In this document: positions 25,848-34,992 of the stretch, piece by piece
How the letters are laid out: each line of letters starts with the position of its first letter
Position numbering within the stretch: position 1 is the first letter of the stretch
NCBI RefSeq assembly: GCF_015594925.2
Contig: NZ_CP087591.1
Coordinates: 496,001 to 560,000 of the forward strand
Length of the DNA: 64,000 nucleotides
Direction of reading: 5' to 3'
Source of the DNA: Vibrio sp. VB16
GTDB lineage: Bacteria > Pseudomonadota > Gammaproteobacteria > Enterobacterales > Vibrionaceae
Translations under genes and position numbers: made by a program
The notes under the pieces: generated by a model
The model's database searches: none
What the model was told of the DNA's origin: nothing
What the model saw: only the letters and a program-made list of their open reading frames with translations

Positions 25848-26821
25848 TGCAAATAAGCTTTAAGGTTAAAAGTTGGCCAATTAGAGGAAGCTTCACCATC
25901 TCTAGAGGAAGCAAAACTCAGGCTGATGTTATACAGGTAAAAATAAGTAATAACGGCGTAATGGGTCGCGGTGAATGCGTCCCTTATGCACGTTACAACG
26001 AGACAATTGACAGTACCTTAACTGAACTAGAGAGCGTATTACCTGTACTAAAAAAGGGGGTCACTCGAGAAGCGTTACAAGACCTTTTACCACCGGGCGC
26101 AGCCAGAAACGCCGTAGACTGCGCACTATGGGATCTTGAGTGTAAGCAAAAACAGCAGCGAATTTGGGACACGCTAGCGACGTCCCATGACGCTTTGCTC
26201 ACAGCATTTACTTTATCCCTAGACTCCCCAGAGAACATGAAAAAAGCAGCAATAGAGAACGCATTTCGTCCTTTGCTTAAATTGAAGCTTGGAGGTGGCG
26301 AAGACTTAGCAAGAGTTGCTGCCGTTCGCGAAGGATCACCTAATGCCAAGATTATCCTTGATGCAAATGAAGCGTGGACGCCCGAACTCTACAACGTTCT
26401 TATTCCAGAGCTAGTGAAACTGGGCGTAGCGATGATTGAACAACCTTTCCCTGTAGGGATGGACCATATTCTTGAGACACTACCGAGACCTATTCCAATC
26501 TGTGCGGATGAATCTTGTCATGATAGAGAAAGCTTAGGCGAAATAATTGGCCGTTACGATATGATCAATATTAAGACCGATAAAACCGGTGGCTTAACAG
26601 AAGCATTAGCCCTAAAGAATCAGGCAGAGCAAGCAGGGTTGCAGATCATGGTTGGTTGTATGCTTTCAAGCTCTTTAAGCATGGCACCGGCATTCGTTGT
26701 TGCTCAAGGTGTCGATATTGTTGATCTTGATGGCCCATTACTACTAAGTGAAGATATAGAGCACGGATTCGAGTTCGATAACAATCACATGATGCCCTTC
26801 TCTACAGAGCTATGGGGTTAA
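25847..26821 (+). CDS. dgcA: N-acetyl-D-glutamate racemase DgcA (enolase superfamily)
   Basis: 324 residues. Enolase-superfamily, muconate-lactonizing/dipeptide-epimerase subgroup: KLKLGGG with the catalytic lysine pair, metal ligands in ILDANEAW (D), MIEQPF (E) and CADESC (D), and the second catalytic lysine in NIKTDKTGG. By sequence alone it could be an L-Ala-D/L-Glu epimerase; the overlap with dgcN favours racemisation of N-acetyl-D-Glu to N-acetyl-L-Glu. A separate deacetylase would then release L-Glu; none is encoded here, so ArgE or a similar enzyme elsewhere is expected. Confidence 0.85.
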   Translation: MQISFKVKSWPIRGSFTISRGSKTQADVIQVKISNNGVMGRGECVPYARYNETIDSTLTELESVLPVLKKGVTREALQDLLPPGAARNAVDCALWDLECKQKQQRIWDTLATSHDALLTAFTLSLDSPENMKKAAIENAFRPLLKLKLGGGEDLARVAAVREGSPNAKIILDANEAWTPELYNVLIPELVKLGVAMIEQPFPVGMDHILETLPRPIPICADESCHDRESLGEIIGRYDMINIKTDKTGGLTEALALKNQAEQAGLQIMVGCMLSSSLSMAPAFVVAQGVDIVDLDGPLLLSEDIEHGFEFDNNHMMPFSTELWG

Positions 26822-26874
26822 AGAGTGGTTTACTGCGATACCTAGAGAAATTGAATTAAATTAGGATGAAAAAT

Positions 26875-27732
26875 ATGCAACGTACCGTTTACTTAAATGG
26901 CGAGTATCTACCAGAATCTGAAGCAAAGGTTTCCATTTTTGATAGAGGTTTTTTATTCGCTGATGCCATCTATGAAGTGACTGCCGTTGTCGACGGCAAA
27001 CTCTTAGATCTTGAAGGACACATCGCGAGACTTGCTCGTTCTTGTAATGAATTGGCAATGAAAAATCCTCTTACTACTGAAGACCTAGTAACCATTCAAA
27101 AAAAGCTCATCACACTTAATGATCTGAAGGAAGGCGGTATTTATCTACAAGTCACTAGGGGTTCATCTGGTGACCGTGACTTCCCTTATCCTGACAATAC
27201 TGAGCCGACTGTTGTGTTATTTACTCAATCTCGCGCCGTGATCGACTCGCCGAAAGCAAAAAAAGGCATCAAGATCATCTCCACGCCAGATCTTCGTTGG
27301 AGACGTCGTGACGTTAAAACGACCTCACTATTGGCAGCCTGTATGGCAAAACAAGCAGCCATGAGTGTTGGCTGTGATGACGCATGGTTGATTGAAGACG
27401 GATACGTCACGGAAGGAGGCTCAAGTAACGCTTATATAATAACCCAAAATAATACTATTGTTACACGCCCACTCAGTAACGATATTCTCCATGGTATAAC
27501 ACGTGCTTCATTACTAAAAGTAGCGGAAAAACACAATCTGTCTATCGAAGAAAGGGTATTCACAATAGAAGAAGCTTACGCAGCGAAAGAAGCTTTTATT
27601 AGTTCAGCATCAACCTTCATATGGCCTGTCATCTCCATTGATGATCGATCAATTGGTGATGGTGTTCCTGGCCCAATTGCATCGCAGCTCCGTAAGATCT
27701 ATATCGAATTTGCCAAGGCACTTTCCGTATGA
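26875..27732 (+). CDS. dat: D-amino-acid aminotransferase (PLP fold-type IV)
   Basis: 285 residues from the ATG at 26875, for which AGGATGA forms the ribosome-binding site; the ATG at 26866 lies inside that site. Catalytic lysine in RRRDVKTTSLLA (K148), phosphate-cup motif VTEGGSSNAYI, and FDRGFLFADAIYEV near the N-terminus, all typical of D-alanine aminotransferases (about 285 residues). It moves the amino group between D-Ala and 2-oxoglutarate or D-Glu and pyruvate. It follows dgcA by 53 bp and ends before a strong terminator, so dgcN-dgcA-dat is one operon. Confidence 0.9.
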   Translation: MQRTVYLNGEYLPESEAKVSIFDRGFLFADAIYEVTAVVDGKLLDLEGHIARLARSCNELAMKNPLTTEDLVTIQKKLITLNDLKEGGIYLQVTRGSSGDRDFPYPDNTEPTVVLFTQSRAVIDSPKAKKGIKIISTPDLRWRRRDVKTTSLLAACMAKQAAMSVGCDDAWLIEDGYVTEGGSSNAYIITQNNTIVTRPLSNDILHGITRASLLKVAEKHNLSIEERVFTIEEAYAAKEAFISSASTFIWPVISIDDRSIGDGVPGPIASQLRKIYIEFAKALSV

Positions 27733-27796
27733 ACATTGAACATTGCTAACATCATGTTAATTCCACGTTAACATCTTTATTCGCTATATTGTCTTG

Positions 27797-27824
27797 CAGG
27801 AGCCCCCTTGGCTCCTGATTTTTA
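27797..27824 (+). terminator. terminator of the dgcN-dgcA-dat operon
   Basis: CAGGAGCC, loop CCCTT, GGCTCCTG (perfect 8-bp stem) followed by ATTTTTA. A second, looser inverted repeat ATGTTAA-N7-TTAACAT sits just before it at 27754-27774. Confidence 0.92.
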
Positions 27825-27900
27825 TCCATTCTAGTTACCGTGCACAAACTTTTTCCCTGTTTTTCTTCGAATATTTTTTTAAAACCAGTACAATGCAAGG

Positions 27901-27939
27901 TCAATTGGCGCCTAATAGACTATAAATTAGCCAAATTGA
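27901..27939 (+). promoter_or_regulatory. imperfect hairpin in the leader of AGCS copy 2
   Basis: TCAATTGG (27901-27908) pairs with CC-A-AATTGA (27931-27939) and CTAAT (27912-27916) with ATTAG (27926-27930), making a bulged stem of about 13 bp. It ends 37 nt before the start codon and has no T-run. It matches no riboswitch class I know. Confidence 0.4.
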
Positions 27940-27976
27940 TCAATTCTCAGACAGAAAATGAATACTAGGAGAAAGA

Positions 27977-29398
27977 ATGGATATGTTAGAAAGCTTTTTT
28001 GGGGTCATTGGTGACCTCACTTGGGGATGGTCGCTTATACCATTTCTTGTAATTTTTGGCCTATTTTTTACCATTGTTACTGACTTTGTTCAGTTCCGAT
28101 TTTTCGGACGTATGTTCCGAGTACTATCAAGCAAAAACCAAACTGCGGGTAAAGACAAAATTTCCGGACGTGAAGCCCTTTTATTATCCGTTGGTGGTCG
28201 TGTAGGTGGTGGTAACATCGCTGGTGTTGCCGTTGCTATTACTCTTGGAGGTCCAGGTGCCGTATTCTGGATGTGGGCAATTGCATTGGTAGGTATGGCA
28301 ACAAGCTTAGTGGAATGTTCACTTGCTCAGCTATACAAGCGTAAAGAAGGTAACGAGTTCCGTGGCGGCCCTGCGCGTACTATTATTCATGGCCTTGGTG
28401 AAGACTATCGCTGGTTAGCGTATGTACTCGCATTCTGCTTGATTGCTGCTTTCGCGTTTGGTTTTAACGCGTTCCAAGGCAATACCGTTGCTGGTGCAGT
28501 GCAAGATAGCTTGGGTATTGACCGTATGTATACGGGTTTATTCCTTGCGATTATTGTCGGTTTCATCATCTACGGTGGTATCCGACGTATCGCTAAGGTT
28601 GCAGATATTGTTGTGCCTATTATGGCTATCACTTATGTAGCAATGGCTCTTCTCGTTATTATCACTAACATCACAGAAATTCCTGGTGTAATTGTAAATA
28701 TCGTATCTAACGCATTCGGCATTGAAGAAGCCGTTGGCGGTGGTATGGGTGCAGCATTAGCGCAAGGTTTGCGTCGCGGTCTGTTCTCTAACGAGGCTGG
28801 CCTAGGTTCAGCTCCTAACGTAGCAGCAACAGCAGACGTTACTCACCCAGTAAGTCAAGGCATCACTCAATCACTTTCAGTATTTATCGATACTATTATT
28901 GTTTGTAGCTGTACGGCCTTCGTTATTTTACTTGGTGATGTGTATGTACCTGGTGCAGAAGGTATCGATGGCATAGTACTTACTCAGCAGTCTTTGGTTT
29001 CTCACTTCGGTGCTTGGACTCAGTACTATCTGACGTTTGCTATCCTTCTGTTCTCATTCAGTTCCGTTATATACAACTACTATCTCGGAGAGAATGCACT
29101 AACCTTTATGACTAAGAACCCAATGGCAATTCACATATTGCGTATTCTTGTTATTGGCGTTGTGTTTGTTGGTGCTGTAGCACCTGGTGCAACAGCGGTC
29201 TTCTTCTTCTCTGATCCATTGATGGGGATTTTGGCCATTGTTAACTTGTTAGCACTCATTATGCTGTTCCCTACGGCAACAAGACTTATCAAGGATTACA
29301 GGAAACAACTTGATGCAGGTGTTGAACATCCTGTGTTTAACCCTGACGAATATAAAGATCTTGATATCGATACGACGGCTTGGGTTAAGAAAAGCTAA
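27977..29398 (+). CDS. sodium:alanine/glycine symporter (AGCS family), copy 2
   Basis: 473 residues with an AGGAGA site 5 nt before the ATG. AGCS signatures: SVGGRVGGGNIAGVAVAITLGGPGAVFWMW in pieces, GLRRGLFSNEAGLGSAPNVAATADV. Divergent from copy 1: the otherwise typical VGTGN is GGRVGGGN here. The C-terminal tail (about 435-473) is hydrophilic. It sits downstream of the D-glutamate genes on the same strand but behind a terminator and its own leader, so it is separately transcribed. Likely an importer of small amino acids, perhaps D-Ala or D-Glu-related; substrate not readable from sequence. Confidence 0.91.
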   Translation: MDMLESFFGVIGDLTWGWSLIPFLVIFGLFFTIVTDFVQFRFFGRMFRVLSSKNQTAGKDKISGREALLLSVGGRVGGGNIAGVAVAITLGGPGAVFWMWAIALVGMATSLVECSLAQLYKRKEGNEFRGGPARTIIHGLGEDYRWLAYVLAFCLIAAFAFGFNAFQGNTVAGAVQDSLGIDRMYTGLFLAIIVGFIIYGGIRRIAKVADIVVPIMAITYVAMALLVIITNITEIPGVIVNIVSNAFGIEEAVGGGMGAALAQGLRRGLFSNEAGLGSAPNVAATADVTHPVSQGITQSLSVFIDTIIVCSCTAFVILLGDVYVPGAEGIDGIVLTQQSLVSHFGAWTQYYLTFAILLFSFSSVIYNYYLGENALTFMTKNPMAIHILRILVIGVVFVGAVAPGATAVFFFSDPLMGILAIVNLLALIMLFPTATRLIKDYRKQLDAGVEHPVFNPDEYKDLDIDTTAWVKKS

Positions 29399-29429
29399 TC
29401 TAGATAACGTTTAGCTTTATTAGAAATTG

Positions 29430-29463
29430 ATGCCAGTCCGTTCATTCTGACTGGCATTTTTTA
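29430..29463 (+). terminator. terminator of AGCS copy 2
   Basis: ATGCCAGTC (29430-29438) and GACTGGCAT (29449-29457), perfect 9-bp stem, followed by TTTTTTAT. Confidence 0.92.
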
Positions 29464-29636
29464 TGCCCGCTCCTCCATCACTTTCTCGTCACTGATTCGA
29501 TTAGTCTTGTTTTTGCAACAAACAAGTGAATTAAAAGTGATATATCAACCCTATTTGTTAGGGTAATATCAAACAACGAATGTAAGAACGCATACGCCAT
29601 AAACACTTATATAAACTATTTATAAAGGTGATCTGC

Positions 29637-29696
29637 ATGAAGACACCGATAACAAGAATATGCGAAAAACGTGACGTAAATGAATCTGGAGCATGA
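29637..29696 (+). CDS. 19-residue leader ORF in frame with the dehydrogenase gene
   Basis: ATG at 29637 with a good AAGGTGA ribosome-binding site 6 nt upstream encodes M-K-T-P-I-T-R-I-C-E-K-R-D-V-N-E-S-G-A and ends in TGA at 29694-29696. The next codon is the ATG of the dehydrogenase, in the same frame. It could be a leader peptide that couples translation, or the stop could be an error in the sequence and the dehydrogenase could start here. Too short to judge by composition. Confidence 0.45.
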   Translation: MKTPITRICEKRDVNESGA

Positions 29697-32519
29697 ATGG
29701 AATCTATATATAAAGAGTTGATACAAGAACTCAGCGTTCATATCGACGAGAAGAGAATCATCACCGACCCAACCCTAACCTTAGCATACGGTACAGACGC
29801 TAGTTTCTATCGAATGGTGCCCAAACTTATACTGCAACTCGATTCGCTTGATGAAATCGTTCTCGCAATCAAAATCTGCAATGAAAAACAGATACCACTC
29901 ACCTTTCGAGCCGCAGGCACAAGTTTATCAGGGCAGGCTATATCCGACTCTGTTCTCATCACCCTGACAACCAGTTGGCGCAACCACCAGATAATCAATA
30001 ATGGTGAACAGATATGGCTACAACCAGGGGTTATCGGCGCAGATGCCAATAAGTATCTTGCGCCATTTGGGCGTATGATTGGCCCGGATCCCGCGTCAAT
30101 CAATACCTGTAAAATTGGCGGTATTGCAGCCAACAATGCTTCTGGCATGTGTTGTGGCACCTCAAAAAATAGCTACAAAACGTTGGCTGGTATGACGGTC
30201 GTACTTGCCGATGGTACCGTGCTAGATACTCTCAACAAAGACAGTATTGAGTCATTTAAATTCAGCCATAAATCACTCATTTCAGACCTCAGCACATTGG
30301 CACAAGAATGCAATAGTAATGTTGATATGGCAGATAAAATACGCCATAAATATCGCCTTAAAAACACCACGGGATACAGCCTAAACTCACTTGTAGACTA
30401 TAAAGACCCTATCGATATTCTTCAGCATCTATTAATTGGGTCTGAGGGTACGCTCGGTTTTATCGCTGACATTACTTATAACACGGTGATTGACCACGCT
30501 TTCAAGGCGTCAGGGCTATTTGTATTCTCAGATATAGAAACCACCTGTTTCGCAGTCAGTGAACTCAGTAAGACCAATGTCGCAGCGGTCGAATTAATGG
30601 ACAGCCGCTCACTCGCATCCGTAGCCAATGAACCGGGAATGCCCGAATTTATTGCCGAGTTGGGAAAGAAAGGAAACACAGAAGCAGCCGCAATTCTTGT
30701 AGAGATTCACGCTGCAGATGAGCAAGATCTTGCTGCGCAGTCTCAAGCATTAGTCAATATAATTAATGGTTATTCACCCATTGAGGCCGTCGAGTTCAGC
30801 CGCAACGCGACCACATGCGCTCAACTATGGGCCATCCGAAAAGGACTTTTCCCTGCCGTCGGAGCAGTAAGAGAAACCGGTACAACCGTGATCATCGAAG
30901 ATGTCGCGTTTCCACTCGACCAACTCGCACCTGCAGTACGTGAATTACAAAATCTGTTCATTAAATACGATTATCATGAGGCGATAATATTTGGGCATGC
31001 ATTAGCAGGTAACCTTCACTTTGTATTTACCCAAGCCTTTGATAATGAAGCCGAAATAAAGCGTTATAGCGCTTTCATGGACGCCGTAGCGCAATTGGTT
31101 GCCGTGAAATATAAAGGGTCACTCAAAGCAGAGCATGGTACAGGCCGTAACATGGCTCCTTACGTTGAGCTCGAATGGGGCAAAGACGGCTACGAATTGA
31201 TGCAGAAGATCAAAAAAATCTTCGATAAGACCGGAATTCTGAATCCAGGTGTCATTCTTAATAACGACCACGAGTCACATATAAAAAACCTTAAAGAGAT
31301 GCCTGCAGCAGACGAACTGATCGATAAATGCATAGAGTGTGGATTCTGCGAACCAGTATGTCCTTCGCGGAACCTCTCTTTGACGCCACGACAACGTAAC
31401 ACTGTGTACCGGGAAATCCGCCGCCTTTACAAAACCAACGAAGACCCAGCAAAACTGGTCGAAATGGAAAAAGTATTCCGCTATCAAGGTATTGATACTT
31501 GCGCCGCCACCGGGCTTTGTGCTGACCGTTGTCCAGTTGGTATAAACACGGGTGACCTAATGCGGAAACTCCGCGAAGATCACTCCTCTCTTGCTAGAAC
31601 AATCGCGAGTTGGACAGCCGATCATTTCGAAGCAGTTACCTCCGTTACCAAGCTAGGATTGGGTGCTGCCAATAGTATGCATGGCATCATTGGAACCAAT
31701 AACATGAGAGCAGTTACCAAAGCCGCTCACCAGTTGTCCGGTAAACGCGTACCATTATGGACCCCCCACCTTCCAATACCAGCCAGAAATGTTTCCACGA
31801 TTACGATACATTCCGTAGGAAAAGAAAAGGTCGTCTATTTCCCTAGTTGTGCATCCCGTAATATGGGACCAGAAAAAAATGCCATCGATAACAGGTCATT
31901 AACTGAAGTGACCATTTCCTTGCTCGAAAAAGCGGGCTACGATGTTGTACTACCAGATGATATTAACAGCCAATGCTGTGGTATGCCTTATAAGAGCAAA
32001 GGCTTTGTCGATACGGCAAACAGTAAGATGAACGCATTGCAAGATTCACTTTGGCAGGCATCGCAACAAGGGAAGTACCCCATTTTGATGGATACAAGCC
32101 CATGTGCAAGTCTGAGTAAGGACGCACTTCAAAAAGAATTATCAATATACGAACCGTTTAAATTTGTTGCGGAATACGTCTTGCCAAGGCTTACCATAAC
32201 GCAACAAAAAGAGCCGGTGATGTTACACATTACCTGCACATCACGGAGAAATGGTTTAGCAGGCATAATTCAAGAAGTCACTGAAGCATGCGCTGAAAAA
32301 GTAATCATACCGGAGGATATACAGTGCTGTGGATTCGCTGGCGATAAAGGATTCACTAAACCGGAACTCAACGCCTCTGCGTTAGCCTCACTAAGATCAG
32401 AAGTACCAGAGGATTGCAGCGAGGGGTATTCCAATAGCAGAACCTGTGAAATTGGTCTATCAGAACATAGCGGGATTGAATATCGCTCAATCCTCTATTT
32501 GGTAGACAGAGTCAGTTAA
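29697..32519 (+). CDS. FAD/Fe-S D-2-hydroxyacid dehydrogenase (D-lactate dehydrogenase type II)
   Basis: 940 residues. Order: FAD-binding PCMH domain (about 35-260, PLTFRAAGTSLSGQA), FAD-oxidase C-terminal domain (about 265-525, AEHGTGRNMAPYVE), two 4Fe-4S clusters (CIECGFCEPVCPSR near 545 and CAATGLCADRCPVG near 602), then two cysteine-rich CCG domains (SQCCGMPYKSKG and IQCCGFAGDKG). This is the Dld-II / GlpC-fusion architecture that oxidises D-lactate and passes electrons to quinone at the inner membrane. In this setting D-2-hydroxyglutarate is another possible substrate. A GGAG site precedes the start. No lactate permease is adjacent. Confidence 0.9.
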   Translation: MESIYKELIQELSVHIDEKRIITDPTLTLAYGTDASFYRMVPKLILQLDSLDEIVLAIKICNEKQIPLTFRAAGTSLSGQAISDSVLITLTTSWRNHQIINNGEQIWLQPGVIGADANKYLAPFGRMIGPDPASINTCKIGGIAANNASGMCCGTSKNSYKTLAGMTVVLADGTVLDTLNKDSIESFKFSHKSLISDLSTLAQECNSNVDMADKIRHKYRLKNTTGYSLNSLVDYKDPIDILQHLLIGSEGTLGFIADITYNTVIDHAFKASGLFVFSDIETTCFAVSELSKTNVAAVELMDSRSLASVANEPGMPEFIAELGKKGNTEAAAILVEIHAADEQDLAAQSQALVNIINGYSPIEAVEFSRNATTCAQLWAIRKGLFPAVGAVRETGTTVIIEDVAFPLDQLAPAVRELQNLFIKYDYHEAIIFGHALAGNLHFVFTQAFDNEAEIKRYSAFMDAVAQLVAVKYKGSLKAEHGTGRNMAPYVELEWGKDGYELMQKIKKIFDKTGILNPGVILNNDHESHIKNLKEMPAADELIDKCIECGFCEPVCPSRNLSLTPRQRNTVYREIRRLYKTNEDPAKLVEMEKVFRYQGIDTCAATGLCADRCPVGINTGDLMRKLREDHSSLARTIASWTADHFEAVTSVTKLGLGAANSMHGIIGTNNMRAVTKAAHQLSGKRVPLWTPHLPIPARNVSTITIHSVGKEKVVYFPSCASRNMGPEKNAIDNRSLTEVTISLLEKAGYDVVLPDDINSQCCGMPYKSKGFVDTANSKMNALQDSLWQASQQGKYPILMDTSPCASLSKDALQKELSIYEPFKFVAEYVLPRLTITQQKEPVMLHITCTSRRNGLAGIIQEVTEACAEKVIIPEDIQCCGFAGDKGFTKPELNASALASLRSEVPEDCSEGYSNSRTCEIGLSEHSGIEYRSILYLVDRVS

Positions 32520-32561
32520 GACAAAGGTGCCATTTCGATGTTGTATAGGGGTGGCAAAAAG

Positions 32562-33467
32562 TCAGAAACTTTCTACGCTTCGATTGTAGCAATCGTAGAT
32601 GTGATCGATAAACAACTGAGTTTTAGTTGGTAAGTGCTTGGTATAAGGATAGACCGCAAATATACCTAAGCATTTACCAACCTGTTTATGAAGCACTTCT
32701 ACAAGAGTGCCCTCTTTCAAATCTTCTGCCACCAAAACTTTCGGTACGTAAATAAGTCCTTGGCCAAGGAGCGCAGCTCGTCTTAATGCTGAAGCATTAT
32801 TAGTGCAAAAGTTGCCCGCCACCTTTAAAGTAAATGGTTCGGTCTTCCCTTTAAAAAGCCACTCATCTGAGCCCGTTTCCTGAAACGAGTACCCAAGGCA
32901 GTTATGTTTACTCAGCTCTTGAGGATTCTGAGGGGTTTTGTTTTTTTCGAAATAGCTTGGAGCACCACAAATAACCCAATGAACATCTACTAAACGCCGC
33001 GCTATAAGGCTCGAATCTGGCAGTACTCCTGTCCGAATAGCGAGATCGTACCCTCCAGATAACAAGTCAACAAACTGATTATCCAAGTCCATATGTACCG
33101 TGATGTCAGGATATTTACGGCTAAACTCTGCAATAGCTTGAGGCAAGATAAGTTCGCCAGAAATGGTCGGAACTGTTATACGAATCGTTCCGGTAAACGA
33201 CTCACTCAACCCTTTTAGCTCTTCCTGAGCATTTTTTACGCTAAAATAGACCTCGCGCGCGTGGCGAAAAAAAACCTCTCCTGCTTCAGTTAAGGTAAGT
33301 TTGCGAGTTGTACGAAAGATAAGCTGTACGCCTAGCTCCTGTTCCAAACGAGTAATACGCTTACTTATTACGGATTTAGTTAATCCAACCTGATCTGCGG
33401 CCTTACTAAAGGATCCCAATTCAATCAAATGATAGAAAATTAAAAAATCGTCTGTATTTCTCTTCAT
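32562..33467 (-). CDS. LysR-family transcriptional regulator
   Basis: 301 residues: N-terminal winged helix-turn-helix (about 5-65, GSFSKAADQVGLTKSVISKRITRLEQ in part) and a LysR substrate-binding domain (about 90-295). It resembles the CrgA-like subgroup (LIFRTTRKLTLTEAG). It converges on the dehydrogenase gene with a 42-bp gap, so it does not share a promoter with it, unlike the classic divergent LysR arrangement. It may control the D-hydroxyacid or D-amino-acid genes, but nothing in the sequence proves that. Confidence 0.9.
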   Translation of the reverse strand: MKRNTDDFLIFYHLIELGSFSKAADQVGLTKSVISKRITRLEQELGVQLIFRTTRKLTLTEAGEVFFRHAREVYFSVKNAQEELKGLSESFTGTIRITVPTISGELILPQAIAEFSRKYPDITVHMDLDNQFVDLLSGGYDLAIRTGVLPDSSLIARRLVDVHWVICGAPSYFEKNKTPQNPQELSKHNCLGYSFQETGSDEWLFKGKTEPFTLKVAGNFCTNNASALRRAALLGQGLIYVPKVLVAEDLKEGTLVEVLHKQVGKCLGIFAVYPYTKHLPTKTQLFIDHIYDCYNRSVESF

Positions 33468-33543
33468 TATTAATCTTTGCCGCGTTAAAAATTTATCGAT
33501 GCTAATAGACTAATAGAAAATAGAGATAATTACAGAGGAATTA

Positions 33544-33792
33544 TTACGAATTTAAAAAATATAGCCCATCACAGGTACAATTAAACTCATCCAGAAGAAA
33601 CCAAGAATCCTCAACTTTATCTAAAAGAAATAATTTTCCATCAGAGTACTTAAACTCAAACTTCCGCTCATTATTATCCATGTAAGAAAGTCTAATATCA
33701 TTTGGATTGGCACTGGTTACGGATACATGACTCGGTTCGGCGTTCGTCACACCTATGAATTTATCGACGGCTTCTTTAATTTGATATCGCAT
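33544..33792 (-). CDS. small hypothetical protein
   Basis: 82 residues with a GGAG site 7 nt before the ATG. Acidic, soluble, with a C-terminal C-T-C motif (FNCTCDG). I do not recognise it. The 76-bp gap to the LysR gene downstream would allow cotranscription. Confidence 0.6.
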   Translation of the reverse strand: MRYQIKEAVDKFIGVTNAEPSHVSVTSANPNDIRLSYMDNNERKFEFKYSDGKLFLLDKVEDSWFLLDEFNCTCDGLYFLNS

Positions 33793-34022
33793 AACGGCTC
33801 CAGAGGTTAGTCTTTAAAGTAATGTAGATCATATGCTTCCTTAAAAACGCGACCGTCATCTTCTTTGGCTGGATAGAAACGATTTAATTTAGTAACACGT
33901 CCTTACAAACGAATTCGCACAGGTTTCATCTGTTGGGTTTAACAAAAATCAAGTTGTACTTATTACAAATTAGTAACAAGATAGCCTCATTCAATATCTA
34001 TCACCCTGCGATTGGTTTTTAA

Positions 34023-34916
34023 ATGTCACTACGTAACACGCTTCAACTTTTTCTGCTTGCTGCCCTTTGGGGTGGCTCATTTCTGTTTATGCGGATCTCT
34101 GCAACAGCGCTTGGCCCTGCCGTACTGATTGAAGCTCGAGTCACATTAGCGGCACTGTTTTTACTGGTCGTATCCATTTTTATAAAAAGAAAACTACCAC
34201 TTTTACAGTACAAAAAACATTTTTTTATTATCGGCTTATTTAATACTGCACTGCCATTTCTGTTTTTCGCCTATGCGGCACAAACACTAAATGCATCGAC
34301 ACTTTCCATCTTGAATTCTACTGCCGCGATATGGGGTGCGGTAATTGGTGTATTTTGGACACGAACGCCGTTAACAAAGCACGCCTTATTAGGCATGATT
34401 ATCGGTATTGTTGGCGTGATTATTCTCGTTGGTTGGGACGCGGTTAGTTTGGGTACAGACGCTATCTTTCCGATCATCGCCGGAATTTTGGCTGCTGTTT
34501 GTTACGGTATTGCTAGTAATTACACCAGAACAGCCCCACAAATTTCTTCCTTTGATAACGCCCATGGCAACATGTGGGCCGCCGCCTTGATTGTTCTACC
34601 ATTAGTGTTCTTTATTCCTATAAGAGAAATGCCGACGATAGAAATCAGTTTATCGGTGTTGGCTTTAGGTATATTCAGTACTGGTGTCGCCTATTTACTC
34701 TATTTTAACTTAGTCGCCAGCGTTGGCGCCGCTTCTACCCTATCTGTGACCTTCCTTATCCCGGTATTTGGGATATTTTGGGGATACCTAATATTAGATG
34801 AACAAGTTGGCTGGAATACCGTTTTTGGTACTGTTTTGGTATTATCAGGCACCATGTTAGTGACGGGTATTTCCATTCGTTCACTGCTGACTTCAAAAAA
34901 CAGACACCGAGAGTAA
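34023..34916 (+). CDS. EamA/DMT-family transporter
   Basis: 297 residues with ten predicted membrane helices in two EamA repeats: LLAALWGGSFLFMRIS at the start of the first and IFPIIAGILAAVCYGIASNYTR opening the second, each ending in a loop such as FWGYLILDEQVGWNTVFG. These proteins are drug/metabolite or amino-acid exporters. No ribosome-binding site is evident. Substrate unknown. Confidence 0.88.
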   Translation: MSLRNTLQLFLLAALWGGSFLFMRISATALGPAVLIEARVTLAALFLLVVSIFIKRKLPLLQYKKHFFIIGLFNTALPFLFFAYAAQTLNASTLSILNSTAAIWGAVIGVFWTRTPLTKHALLGMIIGIVGVIILVGWDAVSLGTDAIFPIIAGILAAVCYGIASNYTRTAPQISSFDNAHGNMWAAALIVLPLVFFIPIREMPTIEISLSVLALGIFSTGVAYLLYFNLVASVGAASTLSVTFLIPVFGIFWGYLILDEQVGWNTVFGTVLVLSGTMLVTGISIRSLLTSKNRHRE

Positions 34917-34992
34917 TGGTATGTGAAATGGATTAAAGCGTGTCTTTAGGCCGCAGAACCACACAACTTGAAATGACTATCAAAAGGAAATT

